This document shows positions 29,424-38,571 of a stretch of DNA of 64,000 nucleotides, in pieces; within the stretch, counting starts at the first letter, position 1; each line of letters begins with the position of its first letter. Under the pieces are notes generated by a model that was given only the letters and a program-made list of their open reading frames with translations, made no database searches and was not told the origin of the DNA. The position numbers were made by a program, and so were the translations under genes. The stretch lies in assembly GCF_003051055.1 (NCBI RefSeq), contig NZ_QAON01000003.1, positions 222,134 through 286,133 of the forward strand, written 5' to 3'. The stretch is from Agitococcus lubricus. Lineage in GTDB: Bacteria > Pseudomonadota > Gammaproteobacteria > Pseudomonadales > Moraxellaceae.

Positions 29424-29442
29424 GCTTGGCATTTTGCCAAGC
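29424..29442. terminator. Hairpin after tacT
   Basis: GCTTGGCA and TGCCAAGC pair perfectly across a TTT loop, 11 nt after the tacT stop. A T-run is missing, so termination would be weak. Confidence 0.4.
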
Positions 29443-29460
29443 TAATTGAATGATAAAGCA

Positions 29461-29568
29461 AGCCCGTATGGAGCATCGCGAAATACGGGGTAAATGACTG
29501 CCAAAACAAAGGCTTATTAACTTAAAACGGTCGTAACTCCGTGTTACGTTGCACTTCACACGGGCTAC
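29461..29568. repeat. Palindromic intergenic repeat, copy D
   Basis: Same element as copies A-C (AGCCCGTATGG start, ACGGGCTAC end). The extreme left end has lost the GT of GTAGCCCG. It lies in the same orientation, after the toxin-antitoxin pair. Confidence 0.88.
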
Positions 29569-29688
29569 AACTGCTGCTAAAGCCGCAGCCTAAATATTAT
29601 TTTTACCCCGTGGCTTAATGCACAAAAGCCACGGTAAATCATGGTAGGTTTATTAGGTTAACCTAACCGCCAATTTTAAGGAGTTATA

Positions 29689-30030
29689 ATGAAAAAGTTA
29701 TTGTTTATATTAGCCGCATTATCTTCTGTGTCCGCATATGCGGGTACCAGTACAGGTGGGACTATTACAGGATTTAGTCCGTATTCTTCTGGCACGGTAG
29801 AAATTTTAATATTTAAAACCTCTACACTGACGGGTACACCAGCATGTAATACAACCCAACGTTTTGCAATAAATAGCAATAATATTCGTTATAGCAATAC
29901 CACAGCCGCCGTCATGACAGCGTATTCTGCAAATAAAATTGTGCAAGTAAAAGGACTAGGAACATGTAATGTGTGGGGCAATGCAGAAGACGTAGATGTG
30001 ATTTGTGTGGGTGATATGCCCTGTTGGTAA
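29689..30030 (+). CDS. Small secreted protein, unknown function
   Basis: A 113-residue protein with a clear signal peptide (MKKLLFILAALSSVSAYAG, cut after AYA), leaving a mature part of about 95 residues. Four Cys occur in the mature part (PACN, GTCN, VICV, PCW), so disulfides are likely in the periplasm or outside. The pattern GTITGF, a central C...RFAI and VQVKGLGTCNVW resembles small OB-fold proteins related to the SubB toxin subunit; I hold that only weakly. GGAG lies before the ATG. It is convergent with the secretin gene and could be a substrate of that system. Confidence 0.75.
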   Translation: MKKLLFILAALSSVSAYAGTSTGGTITGFSPYSSGTVEILIFKTSTLTGTPACNTTQRFAINSNNIRYSNTTAAVMTAYSANKIVQVKGLGTCNVWGNAEDVDVICVGDMPCW

Positions 30031-30090
30031 TATTTGAGTCAATATCATGTAGTGTTTTTAGCTAGTATAGATACCAATCTCAACCTTATG

Positions 30091-30132
30091 GTTTATTTAG
30101 TGTGGTTTTACATCAAGCCACACTAAATAAAC
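30091..30132. terminator. Convergent-gene hairpin
   Basis: GTTTATTTAGTGTGG (30091-30105) and CCACACTAAATAAAC (30118-30132) form a perfect 15-bp stem between the secreted-protein gene (plus) and the secretin gene (minus). Being symmetric, it could serve both directions, although no long T-run follows either way. Confidence 0.6.
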
Positions 30133-30138
30133 ACTCAC

Positions 30139-32538
30139 TTAAGGCGTAATCATTAACGAACGCGGCTCACCTGTCGTTAACAGTTTTTGTTGTTGACTAT
30201 TCACTGCCTGACTCTGACTTAAACGAAACACCAAAGGCGTATCACTTAATTGAGTAGCTTTGAGTGTGAGCATAATCAATGGCCCACTGTGATTGGGGGT
30301 TGCCCCTAAATCAACATGTATGCCTGTATTGGTGGGTCTATAGTTAAAGGTGCTACTGGGTGCAACCAAATTGGCATTAATAATCTCTAAACCTTGATAG
30401 GCTGTTTCAATGTCAAACGACCATTTATCAAACGCCACTCCTTGACTCATTAACGCCACGGTAAATTCTTTGTTTACAGGAATTTGTGCAGGGGCAACAA
30501 TATCTAACTGTAAGGCTGCTTGTTGGCCTTGTAACACGCTGTCATTGCCTAAACTCAGTGGTATTTCACTACTGTCAACCCCACTTTCAGGCGCAGTGAT
30601 GGCTGAGCTATTGGGTGTTGCGCTAGTTTCAGTTGTGGTGACAGCGGGTATTGGTGCATTCGCTGTTGGTGTGGGCGTATCGACCTTATTGAGTGTATTG
30701 CTCACATTAGCGTTTTTAGCTGCTCCTAAGCCTTTATTAGAACGTGGATTATATTGGCCACCGCTGGTTAAGCGTAAAGGTTTGGTGGACACTTCCGCGC
30801 CTGTGCCTGAGGCAAATTCTAAGCCGTCAATGCTGGGTGTATTTAACGGGCGCACCACATGAGGGGTAATTAATAAAATAATTTCTGATTTGGTATTGCT
30901 GTTACTGTCATTAGAAAAAAGTTTACCTAATAATGGTAGTTTACCTAAACCGGGAAAGTGGGATGCACTTTCACGCTGTTCATCTTTAATCAAACCTGCC
31001 AGCATTTGTGTTTCACCGTCTTTAAGGCGTAACACGGTATTGGCATTACGTGTACCAATTTGATAGGTTAATAAACCTGTACTGGATTTTACCTCTTTAA
31101 CAATACTACTGACTTCTAATGCCACGTTAATTGACACATCTTGATTGACATGGACTTCGGGTTCAACTTCGAGTTTTAAGCCAACATCTAAATAACTCAC
31201 TGACTCCGAAATCGAGCTAGAGGTTTGATTACTGGTGGTGGTGACAACAGGCACTTTATCGCCAATTAAGATTTTCGCCTTTTCGCGGTTACGCACCCGA
31301 ATTTTTGGATTGGCTAAAATATTTGCCGAACCACTGGTTTGTTTAAAATTGACACTGGCAATCGGGTCGGGCACGGTTAAGCTAAAATTATCACGATTGA
31401 GATCTTTTAATTCATCAATGGTCAATTGACCTGCTTTTTTGGCCGCGCCTGACACACTGGCCGAAATTTGATTAGGATATTGAATGCCTAAGTTTAATAA
31501 ACTGTCCGAACTCACTTCTAAGACTTCAACGTCTAAATTAACTTCAGGTTCAGGAATGTCATAGGTAGCAATCAGCTTTTCAACCGTGCTAATAATCTCT
31601 AGGCTATCGCGAATCACTAATAAACGTAATTTATCATCAATGTACATCGCTTTGGGATTGACCATAATCCGCAGCATGTCTTGCATTTTTTTCGGGTCAG
31701 CCGCACCCAAATAAAAACTTCTCACCACTAATTCTTCATACTGTTTGGTTTTTTCGGGATTATCAGGATAAATCAGCAAGGTACTATCGTTTAAGACTTT
31801 TTTATTGAGTTGATTGGTTTTTAAAATCAGATTGAGGGCATCTTCAATACTGGTATGACGTGCATAAATCGTGGTTTTTAAATCGGCTTTCACTTCTTTA
31901 TCAAATAAAAAATTAATGCCTGCGCTTTGTGCCAGTACATCTAAAATGGCTTGTAAGCTGGCATTTTTAAACTCTAAAGACACAGGTTTACGTAAGCTTT
32001 GTTTGAGTAATGGCTCGTGTAACCATTGGCGTTGCTGTTGCAAGTCTAGTTGTTGTTTGTGTTGTTTAGCAGCTACGTGTTGGGGATTCTCACTGAGAAT
32101 GGTATTTAAAGCGCGTAAGGCCTCTTCGGTTTGCCCATCGGCTAAGGCTTGTTCGGCCTCTTTGAGTAACTGTTGATGACGTTGCTCACGATAAATCAAT
32201 TCCACACCGCGTAAGGCGGCAGCATGTTGTGGGTCAATGCTTAAAATAGTGTTGTAACGATTTAAGGCCTCATCGGTTTGTTGTTGACGTTGGGCTTTAT
32301 ACGCTTCATTTAACAACTTGCTTAATACTTCATCACGGGTATGAATGTATTTTAAACGATGACTTTGTGGATGTTGTTCACTCAAGGTTTGCCATAAACG
32401 CATCGCTTCAACCGCGTGTCCTTGTTGTAACAGTTTATTGGCACGTTGTTCTTGAAAGTGTGAAGCACAACCTTGCAGGCTGAGCAACAAGATCAGGGGT
32501 GGGGTATAACGGCAAAAAGATAAAATGTGTAACGTCAT
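30139..32538 (-). CDS. Type II secretion/MSHA-like secretin lipoprotein
   Basis: A 799-residue outer-membrane channel. A lipobox LQGC (21-24) suggests lipidation. TPR-like helices follow (about 30-165), then an STN/N0 domain (FKNASLQAILDVLAQSAGIN, about 195), an N1 domain (VVRSFYLGAADPKKM), and the secretin core at about 430-575 with GLGKLPLLGKLFSNDSNS and IILLITPHVVRP. The last 110 residues (AQIPVNKEFTVALMSQGV onward) look like a cohesin-type beta domain, which is unusual. It overlaps the upstream gspC/pilP-like gene by 4 nt. It should form the exit pore for the pseudopilus. Confidence 0.93.
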   Translation of the reverse strand: MTLHILSFCRYTPPLILLLSLQGCASHFQEQRANKLLQQGHAVEAMRLWQTLSEQHPQSHRLKYIHTRDEVLSKLLNEAYKAQRQQQTDEALNRYNTILSIDPQHAAALRGVELIYREQRHQQLLKEAEQALADGQTEEALRALNTILSENPQHVAAKQHKQQLDLQQQRQWLHEPLLKQSLRKPVSLEFKNASLQAILDVLAQSAGINFLFDKEVKADLKTTIYARHTSIEDALNLILKTNQLNKKVLNDSTLLIYPDNPEKTKQYEELVVRSFYLGAADPKKMQDMLRIMVNPKAMYIDDKLRLLVIRDSLEIISTVEKLIATYDIPEPEVNLDVEVLEVSSDSLLNLGIQYPNQISASVSGAAKKAGQLTIDELKDLNRDNFSLTVPDPIASVNFKQTSGSANILANPKIRVRNREKAKILIGDKVPVVTTTSNQTSSSISESVSYLDVGLKLEVEPEVHVNQDVSINVALEVSSIVKEVKSSTGLLTYQIGTRNANTVLRLKDGETQMLAGLIKDEQRESASHFPGLGKLPLLGKLFSNDSNSNTKSEIILLITPHVVRPLNTPSIDGLEFASGTGAEVSTKPLRLTSGGQYNPRSNKGLGAAKNANVSNTLNKVDTPTPTANAPIPAVTTTETSATPNSSAITAPESGVDSSEIPLSLGNDSVLQGQQAALQLDIVAPAQIPVNKEFTVALMSQGVAFDKWSFDIETAYQGLEIINANLVAPSSTFNYRPTNTGIHVDLGATPNHSGPLIMLTLKATQLSDTPLVFRLSQSQAVNSQQQKLLTTGEPRSLMITP

Positions 32539-33161
32539 TCTGAGTCACTCAGGGATAAAGATTGTAAGCTGTTGTTGGGCAGATAACGAATAAATGCGGT
32601 ATTGTCCGTGACTCGTTCGAGTTGCCAATTTTTTTCAAAGATTTCACCTTCTTTAACCGCAAGGTGTTGCTCTTGGTAATCAAAGAATAAAGTCGTTTTA
32701 TCGTCACGCACTAAACGGCCTAAATAAGCAAAGGGCATGGTTGGGGTATAGGCGGATACGGTATTGCTTTCGCCACTGTTTGCGGTTGATAGCACTGGAT
32801 TGCTGACTATTTGGTTAACAGGTGGTATGACCACAGGCGGAGGTGAAGTCACTTTGGCCACGTTGACAGTTTTCACCGCTTTAAACTGAAATAGTTGTCG
32901 TTGCCAAGGGGCAAGCGCTGGTGAGGGATGTTGTCCAGTCTTAGCAAGGTCTTGTTGTGAGGTATTGTCTGCCTTGATGGTGCTGTTGTTTATTGAGCTA
33001 TTCGGTGGCTGATTGCTTACGCTTTGTTGGCTGTGATCACTGAGTAAATCATCGGCAGAGTTTTCTTCATCAACGCGTGGTTCAAGCATCATCACCACAC
33101 TAACCACCCCTGTGATTAATAGCAGGCTAAATAAAGGTTTAGATAACAAGGCTTGGCTCAT
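32535..33161 (-). CDS. GspC/PilP-like secretin-linking protein
   Basis: A 208-residue inner-membrane protein with one N-terminal helix (PLFSLLLITGVVSVVMML), a Ser/Asn/Gln-rich linker and a C-terminal HR-like domain (PFAYLGRLVRDDKTTLFFDY, FEKNWQLERVTDNTAFIRYL). This fits proteins that connect the inner-membrane platform to the secretin N-domains. It abuts the pilO-like gene and overlaps the secretin start, matching the operon order. Confidence 0.8.
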   Translation of the reverse strand: MSQALLSKPLFSLLLITGVVSVVMMLEPRVDEENSADDLLSDHSQQSVSNQPPNSSINNSTIKADNTSQQDLAKTGQHPSPALAPWQRQLFQFKAVKTVNVAKVTSPPPVVIPPVNQIVSNPVLSTANSGESNTVSAYTPTMPFAYLGRLVRDDKTTLFFDYQEQHLAVKEGEIFEKNWQLERVTDNTAFIRYLPNNSLQSLSLSDSE

Positions 33162-33757
33162 TACACGCCCTCCGTTTTAAACCACAATTGTGCTTCGAGG
33201 GTCAGTTGTTGGTTGTGCGCTAGGGCATCTGTTTGTTCTACGCTTAAACGGCTGATGGCCAAATTGGGATGTTGTGCGAGTAACAAGGCAATAAAGGTCA
33301 TTAGCTGTGTTTCTGAACCTGTGAGGCTAAAACGTAGTTGCGTTTGTGTTAAGGCTAATACTGAAGTGCTTTGATATTGGTAATCGATTTGGCCAATACT
33401 CAGTTGTTGTTGTTTGGCTAATTGCTGAATCTTGAGCAGTTGGCCATTGCGCTGCGTTAAGGGCGGTAAAAAAGCCTTAAATTGTTGCTCAAGAGTAGCT
33501 AGGGGCTGAATAGGCGTGTTTACGGTTAAGGTAGCAGACTTTGCTGTTGAGGCTTGAGCCGTTTGTTGTTGTAATTGTTTAACCGCAAGTTGCTGTGTCA
33601 TCACCTGTTGTTGTAAGGGCTGTAGCACACGCCACTGCAAACCAATAGCCAACAACAATAAAGCCGCTATGGCTAACTGCGTATAAGATAGCCGTTGACC
33701 CCATTCACGCAACGTCCATTTCATCAAGGCGAATAACTTCATGGCTGACCTCGCCAT
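33161..33757 (-). CDS. PilO/GspM-like platform protein
   Basis: A 198-residue protein with one membrane helix near the N-terminus (LAIAALLLLAIGLQWRVLQP), a coiled coil (QQQVMTQQLAVKQLQQQ) and a ferredoxin-like periplasmic domain (LRFSLTGSETQLMTFIALLL). This is the PilO/GspM arrangement; the partner is the PilN-like protein encoded just upstream. The two genes overlap by 19 nt. Confidence 0.82.
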   Translation of the reverse strand: MARSAMKLFALMKWTLREWGQRLSYTQLAIAALLLLAIGLQWRVLQPLQQQVMTQQLAVKQLQQQTAQASTAKSATLTVNTPIQPLATLEQQFKAFLPPLTQRNGQLLKIQQLAKQQQLSIGQIDYQYQSTSVLALTQTQLRFSLTGSETQLMTFIALLLAQHPNLAISRLSVEQTDALAHNQQLTLEAQLWFKTEGV

Positions 33758-34287
33758 TGTGCGCTAAGCTGAAAATACAGGGGTTTATCAGGCAGGGTGG
33801 TGGTTTGTTCTTGACGTTGGGGTAACACGGCTTGCCAATCCGTGTGATTTTCGATACGACTGATAAAGGCAAATAAGGCTTGTTGTTGTGGTGCATAGCC
33901 TTGAATCAGCACCTCGTTTGAGCCAGCTTTAGGTTCTATTTTACTGAGGTGGATGTCATTGCCGCGTAGCTCGTGTAAAGAGCTGAGTATCGTTAACCAC
34001 GGAAAGGTGAGTTGTGTAGCAATATTATTGACTTCTTGTTCGGCTTTAACATCACTGACTGGGGCTTTAACAAAGCCTTGTTGTAAACGTAATTGACGTT
34101 CAAGGCGAGACTGCTGTGTGTCTATGTCACTCATTTGAGTTATTAAACGGTCACGCTCCATCACTTGCCACACGCATAACAACAGTAATGCGCCGCCCAC
34201 AGCTAAATTAACTAATCGAAGCGTTGTATTGTGGGGTGTTGATTTAGCAAAGTTAATGTGGAGTTTGGCCATCAAAACACCCCACAC
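33739..34287 (-). CDS. PilN-like platform protein
   Basis: A 182-residue protein. A short cytoplasmic tail with INFAKSTP, which in PilN binds PilM, precedes a single helix (LRLVNLAVGGALLLLCVWQV), a coiled coil and a periplasmic domain (LRGNDIHLSKIEPKAGSNEV, FISRIENHTDWQAVLPQR). It overlaps its neighbours on both sides, so translation is coupled along the operon. Confidence 0.85.
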   Translation of the reverse strand: MWGVLMAKLHINFAKSTPHNTTLRLVNLAVGGALLLLCVWQVMERDRLITQMSDIDTQQSRLERQLRLQQGFVKAPVSDVKAEQEVNNIATQLTFPWLTILSSLHELRGNDIHLSKIEPKAGSNEVLIQGYAPQQQALFAFISRIENHTDWQAVLPQRQEQTTTLPDKPLYFQLSAQWRGQP

Positions 34288-35063
34288 AAGGTAAAGGCGT
34301 GATAAGGGTCAGCGCAATCGTTAGGTAATTGATAGGGCTTTAAGCGTAATAAGCAGTTGTTGCTAAGGGTGTCTGTTGTTGATGCAGTACGGTTGAAATA
34401 CACCACTTGTTCAAGCGCAAGGGGCAAGCTACTGGGTTGTACAGTCACTTGTTGTAAATGACCTTGGTCTTGGTGAATGACATAAAGCCGATGATATTCT
34501 TCAATCGCCAAGGTCTGTTGTCCCGTCAGTTGACGATAAAAACGATTCCATACCACCACTAAACTCGGTTGTAACAACTTAAACGCATGGCCTTTAACAA
34601 TAGCCAATTGCTCAATGGCTGTTAATAAAGACGACTTGATGGCAACCACCAGTTGTGTTTGACCAAAACGGCAGTTATCTGCCATGAATTGATAATCTAA
34701 GGCTTGTTCAGGCGCGTATTGTTGGTTAAACAAGGCCTTGCTTAGTTGCTCACGGCCTTGTGAGTCTAATGAATCATGCCACGGCACAACGACAAAACGG
34801 CAATAGTAGTTGGCAAGAATCATTTCAATAGAGGAGCCTTTTGGCAGATGACTAAGTGCTTGCTCAAGCGTTGCCAGTAATAATTCAGCGGTTGGCTGTT
34901 TTGATGTGTGGGTGGAAGGTGAAAACACCTGATAGTCGATAATGGTCGGCTGTGGCCAACCGCGCAGTTGAGCAACACTGATTTGTTCAGGATGTAGGTA
35001 AATACGCACGCGAGGTTTAGTCAACAAAGGTAACACGATTAATTTCCTGTAAGCTGGTTTCAC
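34272..35063 (-). CDS. PilM/GspL-cytoplasmic-like protein
   Basis: A 263-residue soluble protein in the PilM position between the gspE- and pilN-like genes. Parts such as RIYLHPEQISVAQLRG and SIEMILANYYCRFVVVPW resemble the actin-like fold of PilM and of the GspL cytoplasmic domain, but the similarity is weak by eye. It overlaps gspE by 47 nt from this ATG; a GTG at 35036 would reduce the overlap to 20 nt. It probably couples the ATPase to the PilN-like protein. Confidence 0.7.
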   Translation of the reverse strand: MKPAYRKLIVLPLLTKPRVRIYLHPEQISVAQLRGWPQPTIIDYQVFSPSTHTSKQPTAELLLATLEQALSHLPKGSSIEMILANYYCRFVVVPWHDSLDSQGREQLSKALFNQQYAPEQALDYQFMADNCRFGQTQLVVAIKSSLLTAIEQLAIVKGHAFKLLQPSLVVVWNRFYRQLTGQQTLAIEEYHRLYVIHQDQGHLQQVTVQPSSLPLALEQVVYFNRTASTTDTLSNNCLLRLKPYQLPNDCADPYHAFTLCGVF

Positions 35064-36549
35064 CGCGCTTCACGGCTGCAATCGCTTGCTCACGCATAAA
35101 GATCGTTCCCCCTTGTTGCGCAAGGGCTTTTAAGTGGCTAATTGGTTGTTGTTGCAAAATCGCTTCACGTAATTCATCGGTCATCACTAAAATTTCAGCC
35201 AAGGCTTTTCGGCCTTTATAACCTGTGCCTCGACACTGCGGGCAACCTTTGCCACGTTTAAAATTCACCCCTTGATAATCGGCAGCACTGAGTTTAGAGA
35301 CAGCTAATTGTTCAGCAGAAGGAAAATCGTCAACCGTGCAGTGCGGACATAATAACCGCACTAAACGTTGGGCAACAATGCCATTTAAGGCGGCAACAAA
35401 ACTGTAATTATCAATACCCATGTGCCGAAAACGACTAATGACATCAAAGACATTATTAGCGTGGACTGAGGTAAACACTAAATGACCTGTTAAGGCTGCT
35501 TGAATGGCAATCTCGGCGGTGTCACTGTCACGAATTTCACCGACTAAAATTTTATCGGGGTCATGGCGTAAAATAGAGCGTAAGCCTTTGGCAAAGGTAA
35601 GTCCTTTACGCTCATTGACCGGAATTTGTAACACGCCTGACAGTTGATATTCGACAGGGTCTTCAATGGTAATGATTTTATCATCACCGTGATTCACTTC
35701 ACTGAGGGTGGCATACAAGGTCGTGGTTTTACCCGAACCTGTTGGCCCTGTGACCAGTAACAGGCCATACGGTTGTTGGGCTAAACGGCGAATAGTGAGT
35801 TGGGTTTGCCCATCAAAGCCTAATAATTCTAAACTCAGTTGTTGATTGCTTTGGCTGAGTTGCTGTTTATCTAAAATCCGTAAGACCGCATCTTCACCAA
35901 ATAAACCCGGCATCATCGACACCCGAAAATCAATCTCTCGGCCTTGTAACGTCACGGCAAAACGGCCATCTTGCGGAATACGTTTTTCACCAATATCTAA
36001 TTCGGCCATCACTTTTAAGCGTGAAATCACCTGTTCGGCTAATAACACATTGGCTAGTTGACGAATCGGGATTAATACGCCATCAATACGGTATTTAATC
36101 ACCAGTCCTTGAACAGTGTTTTCTAAATGAATATCACTGGCACTACTATGATGGGCTTCATACAGCGTGGAGTTGACTAATCTCACTACCTGATTGGCAT
36201 CTTGGGCAATACTCGATAAAGAAATTTCTGCTTGTTGACGTTCGTTTAAGCTTTGTTGATTCACATCGAGTAATTGATTAACCGCTTGTTGTTCATTCTG
36301 TAATTGGCTGAGATGATTTTCTAAAAGATTAGCTTCAATCAAGGCAATACTAAAATCACCTTGTAGCCTGTAACTTGCCCACGTCACTAACTCTGCTGAG
36401 GCTTGACTGACTAACAGGATAAGTTCGTGATTAACAACACCGACCATACATCCTTTTTGTAAACAGTCGCTATAGCTAATCTGACTAAAGTCGCCTTGCA
36501 GTGTGTCCAGCAAGGCGGTATCAAAAGAGGGGAGCTTAACGAGACTCAT
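35017..36549 (-). CDS. gspE: GspE/PilB-family secretion ATPase
   Basis: A 510-residue hexameric motor. Walker A GPTGSGKT lies at 268-275. The Asp box (TIEDPVEYQL), Walker B region (ILVGEIRDSDTAEIAIQAAL) and His box (TGHLVFTSVHANN) follow. A zinc-binding tetracysteine stands near the C-terminus (CPHC and CPQC, about 395-440). An N-terminal GspE/PilB N1-type domain contacts the platform. It overlaps the gspF start by 4 nt. Confidence 0.95.
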   Translation of the reverse strand: MSLVKLPSFDTALLDTLQGDFSQISYSDCLQKGCMVGVVNHELILLVSQASAELVTWASYRLQGDFSIALIEANLLENHLSQLQNEQQAVNQLLDVNQQSLNERQQAEISLSSIAQDANQVVRLVNSTLYEAHHSSASDIHLENTVQGLVIKYRIDGVLIPIRQLANVLLAEQVISRLKVMAELDIGEKRIPQDGRFAVTLQGREIDFRVSMMPGLFGEDAVLRILDKQQLSQSNQQLSLELLGFDGQTQLTIRRLAQQPYGLLLVTGPTGSGKTTTLYATLSEVNHGDDKIITIEDPVEYQLSGVLQIPVNERKGLTFAKGLRSILRHDPDKILVGEIRDSDTAEIAIQAALTGHLVFTSVHANNVFDVISRFRHMGIDNYSFVAALNGIVAQRLVRLLCPHCTVDDFPSAEQLAVSKLSAADYQGVNFKRGKGCPQCRGTGYKGRKALAEILVMTDELREAILQQQPISHLKALAQQGGTIFMREQAIAAVKRGETSLQEINRVTFVD

Positions 36550-37742
36550 TGCACACTACTCGCCAATTCAAAGATCGGTAAGTACAGCAAAATGACAATG
36601 CCACCAATCAATAAGCCAATAAACAACATCAATAACGGCTCAAACAAACGAGTAAAGCTATCAATCCAACGACTAAGTTCATGTTCATGGAAACTGGCGG
36701 TTTGCTCTAACATCTCAGGTAATTGACCGTTACGTTCCCCTGCACGAATCAAACGTAAGGCCACAGGCGTACTGAGTTTAGCTTGTTCTAAGGCAATACT
36801 TAGCCGTTGCCCGACACTAATCGCTTCAATCGCTTGTTTGACTTGTTGTTGTAAGTTAAGGGGTAATAAACCTTGAGTCATGTCTAGGGCTTTGAGAATC
36901 GGAATACCCCCACGTAATAATAAACTTAAAGACCGATAAAAACGGGCTAGTTGCATCAGTTGTAAATTAGCCCCTAACCAACGATTGTTGTATAAGGCTT
37001 GACTGAGATAAGCGCGCACCGCCGTTTGTTGGCTGGCAAAGGCTAACAAGCTGACTAACGATAACAAGGATAAACTTACTGCTAAAGGATGTTGACTGGC
37101 AAATAAGCCCCAGTCCATTAATAACTTTGAGGCTAAGGGTAATTCGGTATCTAAGTTTTCATACACGCTGCTAAAACGTGGCACTAAATAACATAATAAA
37201 AACATCGCCACTAAACTACCCACACCAAGTAGTAGGGCAGGGTAGATGGCGGCACTGACAATTTTATCTTTTAAAATGCCTAATTGCTGTTGGTAAGCTA
37301 AATAACGAGATAAAGCATCAACCATTTCACCTGTTTGTTCACTGGCGGCAATGGTTGCGATAAATAAGGCAGGAAAAATATCGGGAAATTGATTTAAAGC
37401 CGCCGAAAACGATAGCCCTTGATACATGTGTTTAATCAAGGGTTGTAAGATGGCTTGCTCTTGAGCATGATTTTCACGCTCGCTTAAAGTTTCTAAGGCT
37501 TCGATTAACGACAGTCCTGCACCTAATAAGGCCATCAGTTCATGGCTAAATAAAATCACATCAAAACGGTTTTTTTGCCACGAGGGAAATAGCAAAAAGC
37601 GCTTGTCTGCGGCTTGACAAGCCAATACCGTTAAGCCTTCTTGTTGCAACAGGTTTTTAGCATCGGCCTCTGAGTTAGCCGTCACCTCACGTTGACAGAC
37701 TTGACCTTGAGGGCTGAGGGCTTGTAGGTGATACAACGGCAT
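36546..37742 (-). CDS. gspF: GspF/PilC-family inner-membrane platform protein
   Basis: A 398-residue protein with two repeated T2SSF domains (about 65-190 and 270-390), each followed by membrane helices (AIYPALLLGVGSLVAMFLLC; FEPLLMLFIGLLIGGIVILL). Signature pieces such as LSEREN, IAASEQTGEMVDALSRYLAY and RAGERNGQLPEMLEQTA are clear. It forms the inner-membrane base on which pseudopilins are assembled, driven by the ATPase encoded next. Confidence 0.94.
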   Translation of the reverse strand: MPLYHLQALSPQGQVCQREVTANSEADAKNLLQQEGLTVLACQAADKRFLLFPSWQKNRFDVILFSHELMALLGAGLSLIEALETLSERENHAQEQAILQPLIKHMYQGLSFSAALNQFPDIFPALFIATIAASEQTGEMVDALSRYLAYQQQLGILKDKIVSAAIYPALLLGVGSLVAMFLLCYLVPRFSSVYENLDTELPLASKLLMDWGLFASQHPLAVSLSLLSLVSLLAFASQQTAVRAYLSQALYNNRWLGANLQLMQLARFYRSLSLLLRGGIPILKALDMTQGLLPLNLQQQVKQAIEAISVGQRLSIALEQAKLSTPVALRLIRAGERNGQLPEMLEQTASFHEHELSRWIDSFTRLFEPLLMLFIGLLIGGIVILLYLPIFELASSVQ

Positions 37743-38158
37743 TACCAGTTGCCTAAGTCGCTATTTTGTTGTTCTCCACCTAGCGTTTTATCAGCCCCTA
37801 AAGAATACAAATCATAGTCAGGGTTATGCTCACCGGGGCTTTTATATTGATAAGGCATACCCCAAGGGTCTAAAGGTGCAGCTTTTTTTAAGTACGGACC
37901 ATTCCAGTTAGCGACGTTATTGGGACGTGTGGTGAGGACTTGTAATCCTTCTTGTGTGCTAGGGAATTTACCTGTGTCTAGACGATAAGTATCAATGGCT
38001 TTTGATAAGGATTCAATTTGGGCTTTGGCGGTGGTGACTTCGGATTTACCGACATTTTTAAATAAGCTCGGGCCAATGATGCCTGCTAACAAGCCAATAA
38101 TCACTAAGACAACTAACAGTTCGAGTAGGGTGAAGCCTTGATTGTTACGGGTAATCAT
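37742..38158 (-). CDS. gspG: Major pseudopilin GspG
   Basis: A 138-residue prepilin with the cleavage site NNQG|FTLLELLVV and a standard GspG globular part (DTGKFPSTQEGLQVLTTRP, LDPWGMPYQYKSPGEHNPDY, YSLGADKTLGGE). That includes the C-terminal acidic loop that binds calcium in GspG. It is the first gene of the minus-strand operon, abutting gspF, and its expression should start in the 413-bp spacer shared with the 3106-residue protein gene. Confidence 0.95.
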   Translation of the reverse strand: MITRNNQGFTLLELLVVLVIIGLLAGIIGPSLFKNVGKSEVTTAKAQIESLSKAIDTYRLDTGKFPSTQEGLQVLTTRPNNVANWNGPYLKKAAPLDPWGMPYQYKSPGEHNPDYDLYSLGADKTLGGEQQNSDLGNW

Positions 38159-38571
38159 AATCCTATCACTTGATTTAAAAATTTTGGCTCAGAGCAGAGT
38201 CTACATGTCTTTTAAGTTTTGCAAATAGTTGAGCGGAGCTATTTAATTCTGTATTAAATCAAATCCTAACATAACTAACTGAGCGATGAAAATTTTATAA
38301 AAACAGTCCCAATTTTTAAGTTTTTGATTTTTATAAAAAAAATAAAGTCAATTTTTTTTGATATTATTTTGATGCCATATGTTTCAATTTTTATCGGTAT
38401 AATTCTACCGTTTGTCGCCAATAACATGTGATTTATAGTGTTGGTTTTTATAGTGCATTCCCTAACAACTAAGTCTTTTTTTATAGACGGTTAACACGCT
38501 GGTTGTAGTTGTGAAAAAAGCTATTTTGGGGCTGATACAGTAAGTGCCTAGGTGCAATCAAGGATATAAAT
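38159..38571. promoter_or_regulatory. Divergent intergenic region, AT-rich
   Basis: A 413-bp spacer between gspG (minus) and the giant secreted protein (plus). It holds long A/T runs around 38320-38360 and no ORF. Shared promoters are expected here, which would link secretion machinery and putative substrate. AAGGA precedes the plus-strand ATG at 38572. Confidence 0.45.

Noticed and set aside
20157..38158. Type IV pilus operon for motility
   Set aside because: The GspG-type calcium-loop pseudopilins and the absence of a major PilA-type pilin or retraction ATPase favour a secretion-type system, although PilMNO-like genes are present.
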